From: Rhodospirillaceae bacterium
Lineage (GTDB): Bacteria; Pseudomonadota; Alphaproteobacteria; Bin65
Reading direction: 5' to 3'
NCBI GenBank assembly: GCA_026709535.1
Contig: JAPOST010000060.1
Coordinates: forward strand, 1 to 54,068
DNA: 54,068 nucleotides
Shown here in pieces: positions 31,194 to 40,506 of this stretch. The position numbers and the translations under genes were made by a program. The notes under the pieces are model-generated. The model had not been told where the DNA came from. It ran no database searches and worked only from the letters and a program-made list of their open reading frames with translations. Position 1 is the stretch's first letter. Each line of letters starts with the position of its first letter.

Positions 31194-33668
31194 ATGATCC
31201 TCGACAGCAAGTACTACCCGAAGATTTCATTTTCGTGTTTCAGGTCGCGCTTGCAGCTGTTCGGCGTGGCGAGCTTACTTGCATTGCCTGCGATTTCAAC
31301 GGCGTCTGAGGCTATCGCCGCCAATGCTGGGCGGACAACCGCGGTCATCCAGCAGACACGCGGCACGCCACCGGGAGAGACAACGCGCGTCCTGCGGCCT
31401 AAACTCGACATATTCCAGAACGAACGCATCCAGACCGACGAACGGGGCGTGACGCAGATACTGTTCGTCGACGGTACCAATCTGACCGTAGGGCCGAAGA
31501 GCGACCTGCTGATCGACCGTTTCGTCTACGATCCGAAGACCTCCGTCGGCAAGATGGCGACCAGGCTAGGGCGCGGTGTCCTGCGCTTAGTGGGCGGCCA
31601 GATCAGCAAGAGCGGCAAGGTCTCGATTACAACGCCGGTTGCGGTGATCGGAGTGCGGGGTGGAATCGCTCTCATCCAACACAGCGAAGATAACGGGACC
31701 CAAGCCGTCTTCCTGTTCGGAGATAACATGACAGTGGCCCGCCTGGACCGGAGCGGCAAGATCGCAGATACAAGGCTCATTACCAGGCCGGGTTTCGCCG
31801 TGACGATCTCAAGCGACGGCAACTTCTCTGCTGCGCGACGGGCCGACCCGGCACAGATGAACGATCTGCTGAGCGCCCTTGAAACAAAGCAAGAACAGGG
31901 GAACGGATCGGAGCCGACGAATGAGCGGGCCGTATCCAAGTCCGGATCGATCTATATCGCTGATTCAGGTTTCGTAGCCTCTGAAGTCGCCGGTACGCGT
32001 TCACACGGAGACATCGGCCGGTATGGTTCCGACGAGGCCCAGAGCATTATACAAGACCGGAATGAACGACACCCACTTAATCTGTCGGTACCGGCACCAT
32101 CATCTCCAGCACTTTGGATCTATAACGCTGGCACGAGCAACATCAATTACGACCTGCCGTTCATGCGCATCAACGGCAGCAGTGTCCATCCACTCACCAT
32201 TGTCAAGCGCGCCGAAGATGACACCCGTTATCCTTATCGGGGTCTGCGGATTCGAAGCCGGTTTTCCGGCACCGGTGATGGGCAGGAGGCCCTCAGCGTG
32301 ATCCAAACCGGCTGGATCCTGGAATCACCAGGCGAGGACGCTGGGTGGCAGGGTTGGGTAGCCGGCTCTGCACGTGGACCCGTTACCCTTGTCGATGGCG
32401 ACCTCACCAGCGACGACATGTATCTGATCTGGTCGCATATTGTCGATGACCGTTCCAAAAACCCGTCACCCGTGTTTAACAGCCGGCAACCGACGGAAAC
32501 ACTCCATACGGTCGGTGTTGAATTCGAGGGAGCGACGTTACCTATCTATATTCGGGCGCATGACGATGTAAGGGATTCGGCGGGGACCGAGGTAGAATGG
32601 ACGCTGGCGGAACCGCCTCGACCCGTGACTCATTACGGCCCACGGGGTGAAAGAAACTGGCGAGGCTATGCGGCCGGACTGTTTGAGCGGCATGATGGAG
32701 GCAGCCCCCTTCTCTACAGCCTCGTCAACAGGAACCGGTCGCCAGACGACGTCTATTTGGGAACGAATCCAAGGACTAGCGGACTGTATGCCTACTTCCA
32801 GCTCGGCCCTCCCGATCCGGATGGCCCAGGTCCGCTTGAGCCTTCGACTGGTCCCGGCGGGATCAATCGACTGACTGTTCATTTCGGTCGAGGACCTAGT
32901 GGCCAGTTGCGGAGCGCGCAGCGGAGTGATCCTGAAGTCGATGCAATATCGGGTTCCCGAAGTGCCTATGTCAGCGACCGGGTCTTCGCCGCGATCAGTT
33001 CGGTCGGTCTGGAACGAACGGACTCAGGAGGCTTCATCACAAGAACTCGTTTGATCTGGGTTAACGGCAACCTCGTTCCCAACCGCCTCGACAATCGCAT
33101 GTGGCTTTACAGCAACGACGCAGCCCCGGCAGACGGCCTCCTGTCGGCAAGCGTAGAGTACTGCAAATGTCCGGCCGTCAAGTTTGGTTGGTGGGGCGGT
33201 CGGATCAGATCGGACGAGGGCGAGGACATATTCCGGGATGATGTCTTTCCAGGGACTTTTGTTGTCGGCGCATTGCCGGACATCGCGGACATTCCTGTGT
33301 CCGGCACTGCGTCCTACGCGGGACATGTCGCGGCTGCGATCCACAATAACGGTTCCACCTACGCTGCGGTAGGCCGCTTCACCATGAACTGGAATTTTGC
33401 GACCCGCACAGGCAGCGCTGCCGTCACCGGCCTCGACGGCAGGGACTATGCCGTCGGCGATCTTGCGGCGACGACCGCCAATCCGCGAGACTTCCACGGC
33501 ACGCTTTTCCAGACGGCAGGAACTGGAGTCGACAGTCCCGCATCAGGACCGATCGACGGCTCGTTCTTTTCGGACGGCAATAACCCGGTTCGGGATACGG
33601 GCGGCCAGTTCAGCGTGACCTCCGGCGACGGCTACCATGCAACCGGATCCTTTGCTGCTACACAGTAA
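31194..33668 (+). CDS. FecR-domain protein with TbpB-like C-terminal barrel
   Basis: An 824-residue exported protein. ATG 31194 is set by AGGAG at 31182-31186. A signal peptide (to ~40, AIAANA) leads to a FecR domain (~45-175): GETTRVLRPKLDIFQNERIQTDERG, LFVDGTNLTVGPKSDLLID, and VSITTPVAVIGVRGG. The middle ~450 residues are unassigned and rich in Gly, Asp and Pro. The final ~110 residues show FTMNWNFATRTGSAAVTGLDG...GTLF...GPIDGSFFSDG...ATGSFAATQ, the look of an 8-strand TbpB/hemophilin-like barrel. FecR domains sense or transmit periplasmic signals. Possible substrate of the Slam-like neighbour; there is no lipobox, so surface tethering would differ from classic Slam clients. Confidence 0.7.
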   Translation: MILDSKYYPKISFSCFRSRLQLFGVASLLALPAISTASEAIAANAGRTTAVIQQTRGTPPGETTRVLRPKLDIFQNERIQTDERGVTQILFVDGTNLTVGPKSDLLIDRFVYDPKTSVGKMATRLGRGVLRLVGGQISKSGKVSITTPVAVIGVRGGIALIQHSEDNGTQAVFLFGDNMTVARLDRSGKIADTRLITRPGFAVTISSDGNFSAARRADPAQMNDLLSALETKQEQGNGSEPTNERAVSKSGSIYIADSGFVASEVAGTRSHGDIGRYGSDEAQSIIQDRNERHPLNLSVPAPSSPALWIYNAGTSNINYDLPFMRINGSSVHPLTIVKRAEDDTRYPYRGLRIRSRFSGTGDGQEALSVIQTGWILESPGEDAGWQGWVAGSARGPVTLVDGDLTSDDMYLIWSHIVDDRSKNPSPVFNSRQPTETLHTVGVEFEGATLPIYIRAHDDVRDSAGTEVEWTLAEPPRPVTHYGPRGERNWRGYAAGLFERHDGGSPLLYSLVNRNRSPDDVYLGTNPRTSGLYAYFQLGPPDPDGPGPLEPSTGPGGINRLTVHFGRGPSGQLRSAQRSDPEVDAISGSRSAYVSDRVFAAISSVGLERTDSGGFITRTRLIWVNGNLVPNRLDNRMWLYSNDAAPADGLLSASVEYCKCPAVKFGWWGGRIRSDEGEDIFRDDVFPGTFVVGALPDIADIPVSGTASYAGHVAAAIHNNGSTYAAVGRFTMNWNFATRTGSAAVTGLDGRDYAVGDLAATTANPRDFHGTLFQTAGTGVDSPASGPIDGSFFSDGNNPVRDTGGQFSVTSGDGYHATGSFAATQ

Positions 33669-33870
33669 GGCTTGCTAGCCACCCCGCCCGAGATGGCTGT
33701 TGCGTAGGCGTTTATCAACAGCGGAAACGCGCTACCTCGGATATTTCACGAACAAGGTACCGCCGTGCTCCGTCTTGTGCGATGATTCAGTTGGTTGATC
33801 GGAATCCGACACGGGAGCGCGGCGGTGACGGATCGTCTCCCGGATCGTCTTCCATTTCCAGCCTGCCGGG

Positions 33871-34470
33871 TTGAGGCGGGTGGGGGATCCGCGCCGGCGG
33901 GTATTCGGTATGGCGCCGGGTCATGAGAACCTGAACGACCGTGCCGATCGGTACCACGATCTCGGCTTTCAGACGGCGACCGGTCGCGATCAAGCATGGG
34001 CGATCCACGCGGTTCCGATGGAGAGCTTGCCTGCGGTCTCGACAGGGCCACCTTCAAGGCTCCGCCGGAAGAGATCGTTCCGGACGTCGATGCAACCGAC
34101 GATGCGGTGCGGTGCCCAACAATCGGCAGAGGCGCTTCTTCCACGGCTCCCATGACCGGTACGGCTTCATTTTGCCGTCCGTGTTCTGCGGCGACCCCCC
34201 GCTGGTGGCACGGCATACCGGGGCCATCCTGAAACATTCGGTGGCGCGCCTGCACCGGACCCGGCCGGAAGTGCGGGCCGCTTCGGGCTTCTGCCTCCAT
34301 GGCTCAAGAGGCCAGCCGATGCGCCGGTGCGAACGCTACGGCGTGGTCACCATTCTCGGTCTGGCGTGCAACGCCCAGCTTGGCGACCCTGGCGGCGCCC
34401 GCGGCGGGGACCGTGAGCGCCGGGTGATCGCCCGCCTCAAGCACGACGGAACAATCCGCGCTTCGTGGTA
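33871..34470 (+). pseudogene. IS1380-family transposase relic
   Basis: Successive pieces of an IS1380-type DDE transposase appear in three frames: RVFGMAPGHENLNDRADR (from ~33895), then IVPDVDATDDAV, then RRFFHGSHDRYGFILPSVFCGD...HTGAILK and ASGFCLHGS...RYGVVTILGLACNAQLGD. These match the family's YEDLNDHD, DxDATDD, CYLPLYVFCGD, ADSGF and YVFGLARNxRL blocks. At least two frameshifts, many substitutions and missing ends make it dead. No terminal inverted repeats could be defined. Confidence 0.8.
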
Positions 34471-34859
34471 ACCAACCTAGCGGTGACGGCTGAGGACCGC
34501 CCCTTGGGCCTTTTCACGATGGACGCTGCCTTTCCGGGATGGGGGCGACAGCTGGCGGATTAAGAGCCCCGGTAGGCATGCGGATCGGCTTGTATACAAT
34601 CGAAGCCGCGGATGTCGATGCGCTGCGGCGTTTGATCAAGCGGCATCGCATCGGGGCTGAACAGGTTTTCAAGAAAGGTGCGTTCTGCCCTGCTACGAGG
34701 CGGGCTGCTGCGGCGCGACAATCTGGGGGAGAGCTGCGCGACAAGGAGATGGTCCCGCATGGGTCCGGGCACAACGCGTCCAGATCGACTAACGCTAGTT
34801 GAGGTTGGGCTTCCACACTCCACCCAACCGAAGGAGTGCCACGATGACCGGAAAGCCTG
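34471..34859. other. Intergenic remainder between IS1380 relic and cyclase gene
   Basis: No intact gene recognised. Short frames here lack ribosome sites and family features. It probably includes more decayed mobile-element DNA. Confidence 0.4.
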
Positions 34860-37118
34860 TCATTTTGACGGCGAACGGAAGACCCCATCCCAATCTTTGC
34901 CGGGTGGATGAGTCCGCAGTAGTTCGAGACGTACAATGTAGGTGCTGTAGAGATCTTCCAATTTACCGCCTGAGAGCTTTCGGCATTCCTCAAAGCCCTC
35001 TGCGGCTTTGTCCCATTCTTGACGGCGATATGCGGTCAGCGCTGCATCATGCCGCGTTTGCAAGGCAACAAAGGCGGGATTAACTGCATTTCGTTCGTCT
35101 CCTGCCAGATAATAGATAGACAGAGCCTCTTTCCTACCCCGTACCTGGACTCGGTCAAGTTCAAGATAGGACAATTGCGTAGTAAGGCGTTGAGTGTCCT
35201 CTCCGACAATAATGTCGACGCCATAAATTCTTGTCTGCTGCTCAAGCCGGGAAGCTACATTGACGGCATCGCCAAGGGCGGAGTAGTCAAAGCGCTGTTC
35301 CGAGCCCAAATTTCCTACACAACACAACCCTGTGTTCAAGCCAATACCGATCTGAACGGGCAAAAATATCTTGCCCGCTCTTTCCGCTTCGGATTCCCAT
35401 ACAGGGTTCAACTCCTCCAAACGACTGGATATTCCGAGAGCTGCTCGACAGCCCATGAGAAAGTGTTCCGGTTCGCGGATTGGGGCATTCCAGAACGCCA
35501 TGATGGCATCGCCCATATACTTGTCGATGGTGCCGCCACTTTCAAGAACGACCTTGGTCATCGGCGTCAAAAATCGATTGATGAATGCAGTGAGTTCTTC
35601 AGCTGTCATAGCTTCCGCGATGGAAGTGAAGCCCCGAATATCGCAGAACATAAGCGTCAAGTTCCGAGTCTCGCCGCCTAGCTTGAGACCCTCCGGATGT
35701 TGAGCAAGTTTCTCGACGACGGCGGGGGCTAGATAGCGGCTGAAGGCAATTCGCACGCGACGGCGGTCCCGTTCGCTGGCAAGATATCGCAGGCTGATGA
35801 CAAGTAGGTAGGTCAAAGCGACCGACAGGGACGGATACAAAGGATCCAAGAGAAATCCAGTCCGGCTATATGCTACCCACGAGATAGTCCAAACAAGAAT
35901 AGCGACGGTACTGCCGACGATCGCGCCAGCGATCGGGCCGACAAGAAAAGCAAGCAGAAATAGAAGAAGCCCGCCCAGTACCAGTGAGAGTATGGTTTCC
36001 GCGCCATCTGACCAGTCAGGACGCTGCAGAAAACGTTGCAGGAGCATTTGCTCCAGCGCCTGCGCATGAATCGTTGCACTTGTTTCTGCTGCATTCAGTG
36101 GCGTTGCATTGCTGTTTTGCAAACCCGCTGCGCTGGCTCCGATGATTACGATCCGACTTTCGAATTCTGACGCAAGAGCAGCGTAATTGGCTTCGAAAAT
36201 TCGCCAAGCCGGGACTATGCGCGTCGGTACGGGCGGAGTGAAATGCAGCCACATGTCGCCGCGCGGTCCGGTCGGCACCGTGAAGCGGCCGATTTTCAAC
36301 TCGAGGGGGATCGCTTCGGCATCGGAAGAAGCGCTGCCGATGGTGGAGCTTCGCGCTACTATTGTTGTTGCCCTCTGGGCCACTCGAAGGGCTTCGACGC
36401 TGAGGGCAGGGTAAACCTTGTGTCCGACCCGCGCCAGAAGCGGAATTCGGCGAACCAGACCATCAGGGTCAAGAGAGATAACGAGTGAGCCTATACCGCT
36501 CGCGCTCTTCTGGAGAGGCGCCAAGTTTGTGATTGAAGATTTATAGAAGTCGAGAGCTGGCATCGGATTGCCGCCAATGTAGGCGAAGCCGAACTTGACA
36601 GGTGGCGGGGGCGACTCTCCGATGTGGTCGGGAGCGAAACCAAGCACGACGGGATTCGACGAAAAGAGATTCGCTAGGATACGGTCATGATCCGGCAATA
36701 GTGACAGTGTTTCACTCAGCCGCTTTACTTCCGACGTTTGAGGCCAGTCCTTCATGGCTCGAAATGGCGAGGTTCGATCCGGTTCGGCGAAAACGATTGC
36801 AAAGGCGACTGCAGCAGCGCCGAATTCGGAAAGTCGTTCGACCAGCGTTGCAATCCGTGTACGCGGCCAAGGCCATTGACCTAAGCGCCGTAAAGACTCG
36901 TTATCGATATCGATCACGCGCACCGGTGCCTGCTCGTAGTATCGCGGTTTGATGCGCTGATACATATCGAAAACAGCCAAACGCAGCCTCAGTACGGGCA
37001 ACGGATCGGCAGCACGCAAACTAACTACGCACCCTAATACGGCGAGGCCAATGAATAAAACCGGCAGCAATCGTGTTCTGGGCGGTTTCAAGGAGCCTAA
37101 TTCTGAGGAGGTAGTCAA
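34860..37118 (-). CDS. CHASE2-domain class III adenylate cyclase
   Basis: A 752-residue membrane sensor. After an N-terminal helix (LLPVLFIGLAVLGCVVSL) a periplasmic CHASE2 domain (~40-345) starts with FDMYQRIKPRYYEQAPVRVIDIDNESL. Two or three helices (~375-455) then lead to a cytosolic cyclase domain (~490-680): FCDIRGFTS and GDAIMAFW hold the metal aspartates, IDKYMGD the adenine-specifying lysine, and ALGDAVNVASRLE the transition-state asparagine/arginine. The second purine-specifying position is a serine (DYSALGD), as in class IIIb, so the product is most likely cAMP. CHASE2 cyclases are often encoded beside FecR proteins, as here, though convergently. Confidence 0.93.
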   Translation of the reverse strand: MTTSSELGSLKPPRTRLLPVLFIGLAVLGCVVSLRAADPLPVLRLRLAVFDMYQRIKPRYYEQAPVRVIDIDNESLRRLGQWPWPRTRIATLVERLSEFGAAAVAFAIVFAEPDRTSPFRAMKDWPQTSEVKRLSETLSLLPDHDRILANLFSSNPVVLGFAPDHIGESPPPPVKFGFAYIGGNPMPALDFYKSSITNLAPLQKSASGIGSLVISLDPDGLVRRIPLLARVGHKVYPALSVEALRVAQRATTIVARSSTIGSASSDAEAIPLELKIGRFTVPTGPRGDMWLHFTPPVPTRIVPAWRIFEANYAALASEFESRIVIIGASAAGLQNSNATPLNAAETSATIHAQALEQMLLQRFLQRPDWSDGAETILSLVLGGLLLFLLAFLVGPIAGAIVGSTVAILVWTISWVAYSRTGFLLDPLYPSLSVALTYLLVISLRYLASERDRRRVRIAFSRYLAPAVVEKLAQHPEGLKLGGETRNLTLMFCDIRGFTSIAEAMTAEELTAFINRFLTPMTKVVLESGGTIDKYMGDAIMAFWNAPIREPEHFLMGCRAALGISSRLEELNPVWESEAERAGKIFLPVQIGIGLNTGLCCVGNLGSEQRFDYSALGDAVNVASRLEQQTRIYGVDIIVGEDTQRLTTQLSYLELDRVQVRGRKEALSIYYLAGDERNAVNPAFVALQTRHDAALTAYRRQEWDKAAEGFEECRKLSGGKLEDLYSTYIVRLELLRTHPPGKDWDGVFRSPSK

Positions 37119-37136
37119 AAGGCTGATGTTGGGAGA

Positions 37137-37349
37137 TTAATAGTGTTCGAAAATTTCCTGAACCGAACTGGTGTTTCGGACCGCTGGCAACTGAGTCGTC
37201 AACCTGCAGGCGAACACCCGATATCCGATGTCGTCACCAACAAATCTGCATAGCGAACTGATCTTGCGATCAGCTCCCAAAAACAGCGGCGGGCGCTCAA
37301 CTATGGGGTAGCCCCGGCTACAGGAAGGCTGGATAGCGATAATAGCCAA
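37137..37349 (-). CDS. Doubtful 70-residue frame upstream of the cyclase gene
   Basis: Open frame with protein-like composition (RKISSLCRFVGDDIGYRVFACRL) ending 18 bases before the cyclase gene on the same strand. It has only a TTG start and no ribosome site, and the frame runs back into bpt. No family recognised. It may be chance or a decayed gene; otherwise 37119-37368 is the cyclase promoter region. Confidence 0.2.
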   Translation of the reverse strand: MAIIAIQPSCSRGYPIVERPPLFLGADRKISSLCRFVGDDIGYRVFACRLTTQLPAVRNTSSVQEIFEHY

Positions 37350-37368
37350 CTGATCGGCAAGTGTCCAA

Positions 37369-38124
37369 TCAGGCGGCGATCCGCCCAGTTTCTTCCAACG
37401 GCCGCAAGTCTACAGGTTTCCACCCTTCTTTGGTCAGGCCTTCAAGAGGCCGGAAACGCCACTTGTAAGACATCTTCTTGCTACCTTCTATCCAGTATCC
37501 GAGATACAGATAGGGAAGGCTCAATTGCAAGGACTTGGCGATCATTCGAATGATCATGTAAGTACCCAAGCTGCGCTGATCCATGGCGGGATCGAAATAG
37601 CTGTAGACCGCGGATAGCCCGTCCTCAAGGCGATCAATCAGGGCACAGGCGCGTAACCGGCCGTCGAGGTCACGAAATTCCGTGATGAAAGTGCGCAGCG
37701 GGCTGTCCTGAACCATTGCTGCATAATCACCGAACCCCATGCCGGCCATTTCGCCGTCGCCGTGACGCGACGATACATAACGGATAAACAACTCGTACTG
37801 TTCGGCTGTCGCCCGACTCGGTAGATCCTGCTCCACGAGATCGAGATTTCGCCGACTGATTCGCCTGATACTGGATCCAGGTTCGAACGCACCCGCAATC
37901 ACGCGAATCGGAACGCAAGCCTGACAGTCCGGGCAGGCCGGCCGATAAGCAACGTTGTGAGATCGCCTGAAGCCGGCCTGGGTCAGCGTATCATACAGTT
38001 CTATCGTACTTCGGCCTGTCAGCTCGGTGAAAATGTTCTGCTCGGTTCGCCCCTTCAGATAGGGACACGGTCGCGGCGGCATCCGATAAAAGAACCGCGG
38101 CATCTTTGTAGTCTGTGCTGTCAT
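37369..38124 (-). CDS. bpt: Aspartate/glutamate leucyltransferase (N-end rule)
   Basis: A 251-residue aminoacyl-tRNA-protein transferase that adds Leu from Leu-tRNA to N-terminal Asp/Glu and marks proteins for ClpAP. Family blocks: CPYLKGRTEQNIFTEL near the start, the CPDCQACVPIRV cysteine cluster, SSRHGDGEMAGM, and YLGYWIEGSKKMSYKWRFRPLE. The length is normal. ATG 38124 overlaps the stop of a small upstream frame by 4 bases. Housekeeping; cytosolic. Confidence 0.95.
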   Translation of the reverse strand: MTAQTTKMPRFFYRMPPRPCPYLKGRTEQNIFTELTGRSTIELYDTLTQAGFRRSHNVAYRPACPDCQACVPIRVIAGAFEPGSSIRRISRRNLDLVEQDLPSRATAEQYELFIRYVSSRHGDGEMAGMGFGDYAAMVQDSPLRTFITEFRDLDGRLRACALIDRLEDGLSAVYSYFDPAMDQRSLGTYMIIRMIAKSLQLSLPYLYLGYWIEGSKKMSYKWRFRPLEGLTKEGWKPVDLRPLEETGRIAA

Positions 38125-38303
38125 GAATGCCCGGCAGGTCCTTGTATTCGATTACCCAGTGGCCGGCTGCGAGTGGTCTGCTTCGCTTTGTGCCGGCCAC
38201 CAGAGGGAAGCACGCAGATGCCTGCATCTACATGCTTCGCGCTGCTGCCGAGTTTCGATGATGAACAAGATGTTTGACTTTTGCAAGTCATGTTGATCGG
38301 CAT
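38121..38303 (-). CDS. Possible small leader protein coupled to bpt
   Basis: A 60-codon frame with AAGGAG eight bases before ATG 38303, ending in a TGA that overlaps the bpt ATG (ATGA). Its product (MPINMTCKSQTSCSSSK...) is short, basic and cysteine-containing, with no family known to me. An 11-bp hairpin with a CAGG loop lies within it (38210-38235). It could be a real small gene or a leader that couples or controls bpt translation. Confidence 0.35.
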   Translation of the reverse strand: MPINMTCKSQTSCSSSKLGSSAKHVDAGICVLPSGGRHKAKQTTRSRPLGNRIQGPAGHS

Positions 38304-38442
38304 GACCGAACTCCTTACGGGTTTTGGCTTCCCGGGAGCCCGTGTCGAAACCTTGCAGGGCAAATCATATTGTAAATATTGCAAATGCCCTTGCGATCTT
38401 GGCGGTTGGGCACTCTAGACGCCATGACGCTTTTCCCTGCGT

Positions 38443-39585
38443 TCAAACCAGCGCAAGCGCCTGATCGAGATCGTTAAGGATATCCTCACTGTCCTCAATA
38501 CCCACTGAGATTCGCACAAGTCCGTCGGTCAGGCCGCGGGCGCGGCGTTCTTCTTCCGGGACGTCGACATGGGTCATCGTCGCCGGATGGGTGATCATGG
38601 TCTCGACCGCACCCAGGCTTTCCGCCAGTGCGCACAGCTTTACCGAATTCATGATTGTCTTCCCGGCCGAAATTCCGCCCTTCAACTCGAAGGAAATCAT
38701 TCCGGAAAAGCCATCCATTTGCGCTGCGGCGATGTTGTGCTGTGGATGAGAGGGGAGGCCCGGATAGCGCACCTTGACGATCTTGTCATGCGCCTCAAGA
38801 TACTGGGCAACCTTCATCCCGCTCTCCTCATGTCGGGCCATGCGGAGATGTAGCGTCTTGAGGCCCAACAGGACCAGCCAGCAATCCATCGGACTGGGTA
38901 CTGCGCCGATAGTCTTTTGTATGAATTTCATTTCCTGAAATATGTCTTCACGGTTTGTCAGAACACAGCCGCCAATGATCTGATTGTGCCCGGAGAGATA
39001 TTTCGTAGTTGAATGGACGACGATATCTGCGCCGAATTCCAGGGGCCGCAGGAAAACCGGTGTGGCGAAGGTCGAATCCACGCCCAGCAGAATGTCGTTC
39101 TCCCTGGCGATTTCAGCCATGGCTTCCATGTCGGTGACTTTGAGAAGTGGATTGGTAGGCGTCTCTATCCACAGCATCCTGGTTTCCGGCTTGATGGCCG
39201 CCCGCACCGCTGCTGCATCCGAGGAATCAACGAAGCTGAAGCTGAGTTGATAGCGCGCCAGAACGCGGTTGAAATGGCGGGAGACACCGCCATAAACGTC
39301 ATCGGAACACACCACATGATCGCCGGCTGAAAGCAGCTTCATCACGCTGTCGACGCTGGCCATGCCACTGGCAAAACACACGCCGTACTGGGCACCCTCA
39401 ATCGCTGCCAGGTTTTCTTCCAACACCTGTCGGGTAGGGTTTGACGACCGGGTGTAGTCGAAACCTTTGTCCTTGCCCACTTTCTCCAGTACGAACGTTG
39501 CCGTTTCATAGATGGGTGGCAGGATGGATCCTGTGGTGGGATCGGGCGTGATGCCGGCGCGAACGATACGGGTGTCGAGCTTCAA
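38443..39585 (-). CDS. PLP-dependent cystathionine gamma-synthase/lyase family enzyme
   Basis: A 380-residue Cys/Met-metabolism PLP enzyme. The Schiff-base lysine is in VVHSTTKYLSGHNQ; other hallmarks are YTRSSNPTRQVLEENLAAIEG, FASGMASVDSV, and THPATMTHVDVPEEERRARGLTDGLVRISVGIED. It could be cystathionine gamma-lyase, beta-lyase or gamma-synthase; the family cannot be split safely by eye. A cystathionine beta-synthase gene 1 kb away favours a lyase in reverse transsulfuration, making cysteine from cystathionine. Confidence 0.9.
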   Translation of the reverse strand: MKLDTRIVRAGITPDPTTGSILPPIYETATFVLEKVGKDKGFDYTRSSNPTRQVLEENLAAIEGAQYGVCFASGMASVDSVMKLLSAGDHVVCSDDVYGGVSRHFNRVLARYQLSFSFVDSSDAAAVRAAIKPETRMLWIETPTNPLLKVTDMEAMAEIARENDILLGVDSTFATPVFLRPLEFGADIVVHSTTKYLSGHNQIIGGCVLTNREDIFQEMKFIQKTIGAVPSPMDCWLVLLGLKTLHLRMARHEESGMKVAQYLEAHDKIVKVRYPGLPSHPQHNIAAAQMDGFSGMISFELKGGISAGKTIMNSVKLCALAESLGAVETMITHPATMTHVDVPEEERRARGLTDGLVRISVGIEDSEDILNDLDQALALV

Positions 39586-39748
39586 GGCGGATCTCCAGAC
39601 CAGACGTTGGCAGATTAGGTTGGCTTATAGCGGTGAAGATATATCGGGTACAGCATTGCGCCATGATCGTCGGCGCAACGTGCTGCTTTGACGCCGTCGA
39701 ACCTCGTCGCTATTTTGAGGGAGCGTCAGAAATCGAAGGAGAGGGTGC

Positions 39749-40240
39749 GTGGCGATTGCTGACGACCCCAAGAAATTCCGCACTGCGCTGGGGACATTCG
39801 CGACCGGGGTAACCATCGTGACGACCACGGCGCGATCGGGTGAACCAATTGGCCTGACAGCCAACTCATTCAGTTCCGTCTCTCTGGACCCCCCATTGTT
39901 GTTGTTCTGTCTTGACCGCGAGAGCTATTCATTTGGGCATTTTGAGAAGTCCAAGCATTTCGCCGTCAACGTCCTGCATGACGGGCAGAAAGAGATATCA
40001 GACCATTTCGCCCGATCCTCAGAGGACAAGTGGCGCCATGTGGATTACGACATGAGCGGTGTCGGCTGTCCGTCGTTCGGCGATGCGCTGGCCACCTTTG
40101 AATGCGCAACCCACGCCATTCATGACGGCGGTGACCATATTATCATCGTAGGCCAAGTGATCGACTTCACCCACAATCCGCTCGGCAATCCGCTCTTGTA
40201 TTATCGAGGGCGTTACGCCCGCATAGGCGTGGACAAATAG
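39749..40240 (+). CDS. Flavin reductase domain protein (HpaC/NTAB type)
   Basis: A 163-residue FMN-binding split-barrel protein starting at GTG 39749. It contains FRTALGTFATGVTIVTT, GLTANSFSSVSLDPPLLLFCL and FAVNVLHDGQ, the standard pattern of NAD(P)H:flavin oxidoreductases that feed reduced flavin to two-component monooxygenases. No monooxygenase partner is adjacent. It sits between two transsulfuration genes on the other strand, in its own unit. Confidence 0.92.
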   Translation: MAIADDPKKFRTALGTFATGVTIVTTTARSGEPIGLTANSFSSVSLDPPLLLFCLDRESYSFGHFEKSKHFAVNVLHDGQKEISDHFARSSEDKWRHVDYDMSGVGCPSFGDALATFECATHAIHDGGDHIIIVGQVIDFTHNPLGNPLLYYRGRYARIGVDK

Positions 40241-40506
40241 GCATACAGGATACTTTGCGCCAAACGCGGCATGATTGATGCAGCCTGAAGCCGGCGCGCG
40301 GGAGTGGCAGTTCAGTGTTGTAAATTCAGATATCTGCCGCGTTCATCTGCTTCGCCGAACGAGGGAGCAGCGATCGTCGGGGCTGTTTGATCGCTCGGAC
40401 ATGGCTTGGATAGATGCATTCCCACCTTGGCAAACAACATTCTACAGGTCTTCCTGCCCGTTGCTGATCAGGGATTGCCAGTGGTCGCCCAGAGTAGATC
40501 GGGTTG

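Noticed and set aside
38278-38442. SAM-type riboswitch near the transsulfuration genes
   Set aside because: It lies between bpt and the 3' end of the PLP gene, so it is not a leader of the latter, and the SAM-II core sequence is absent.
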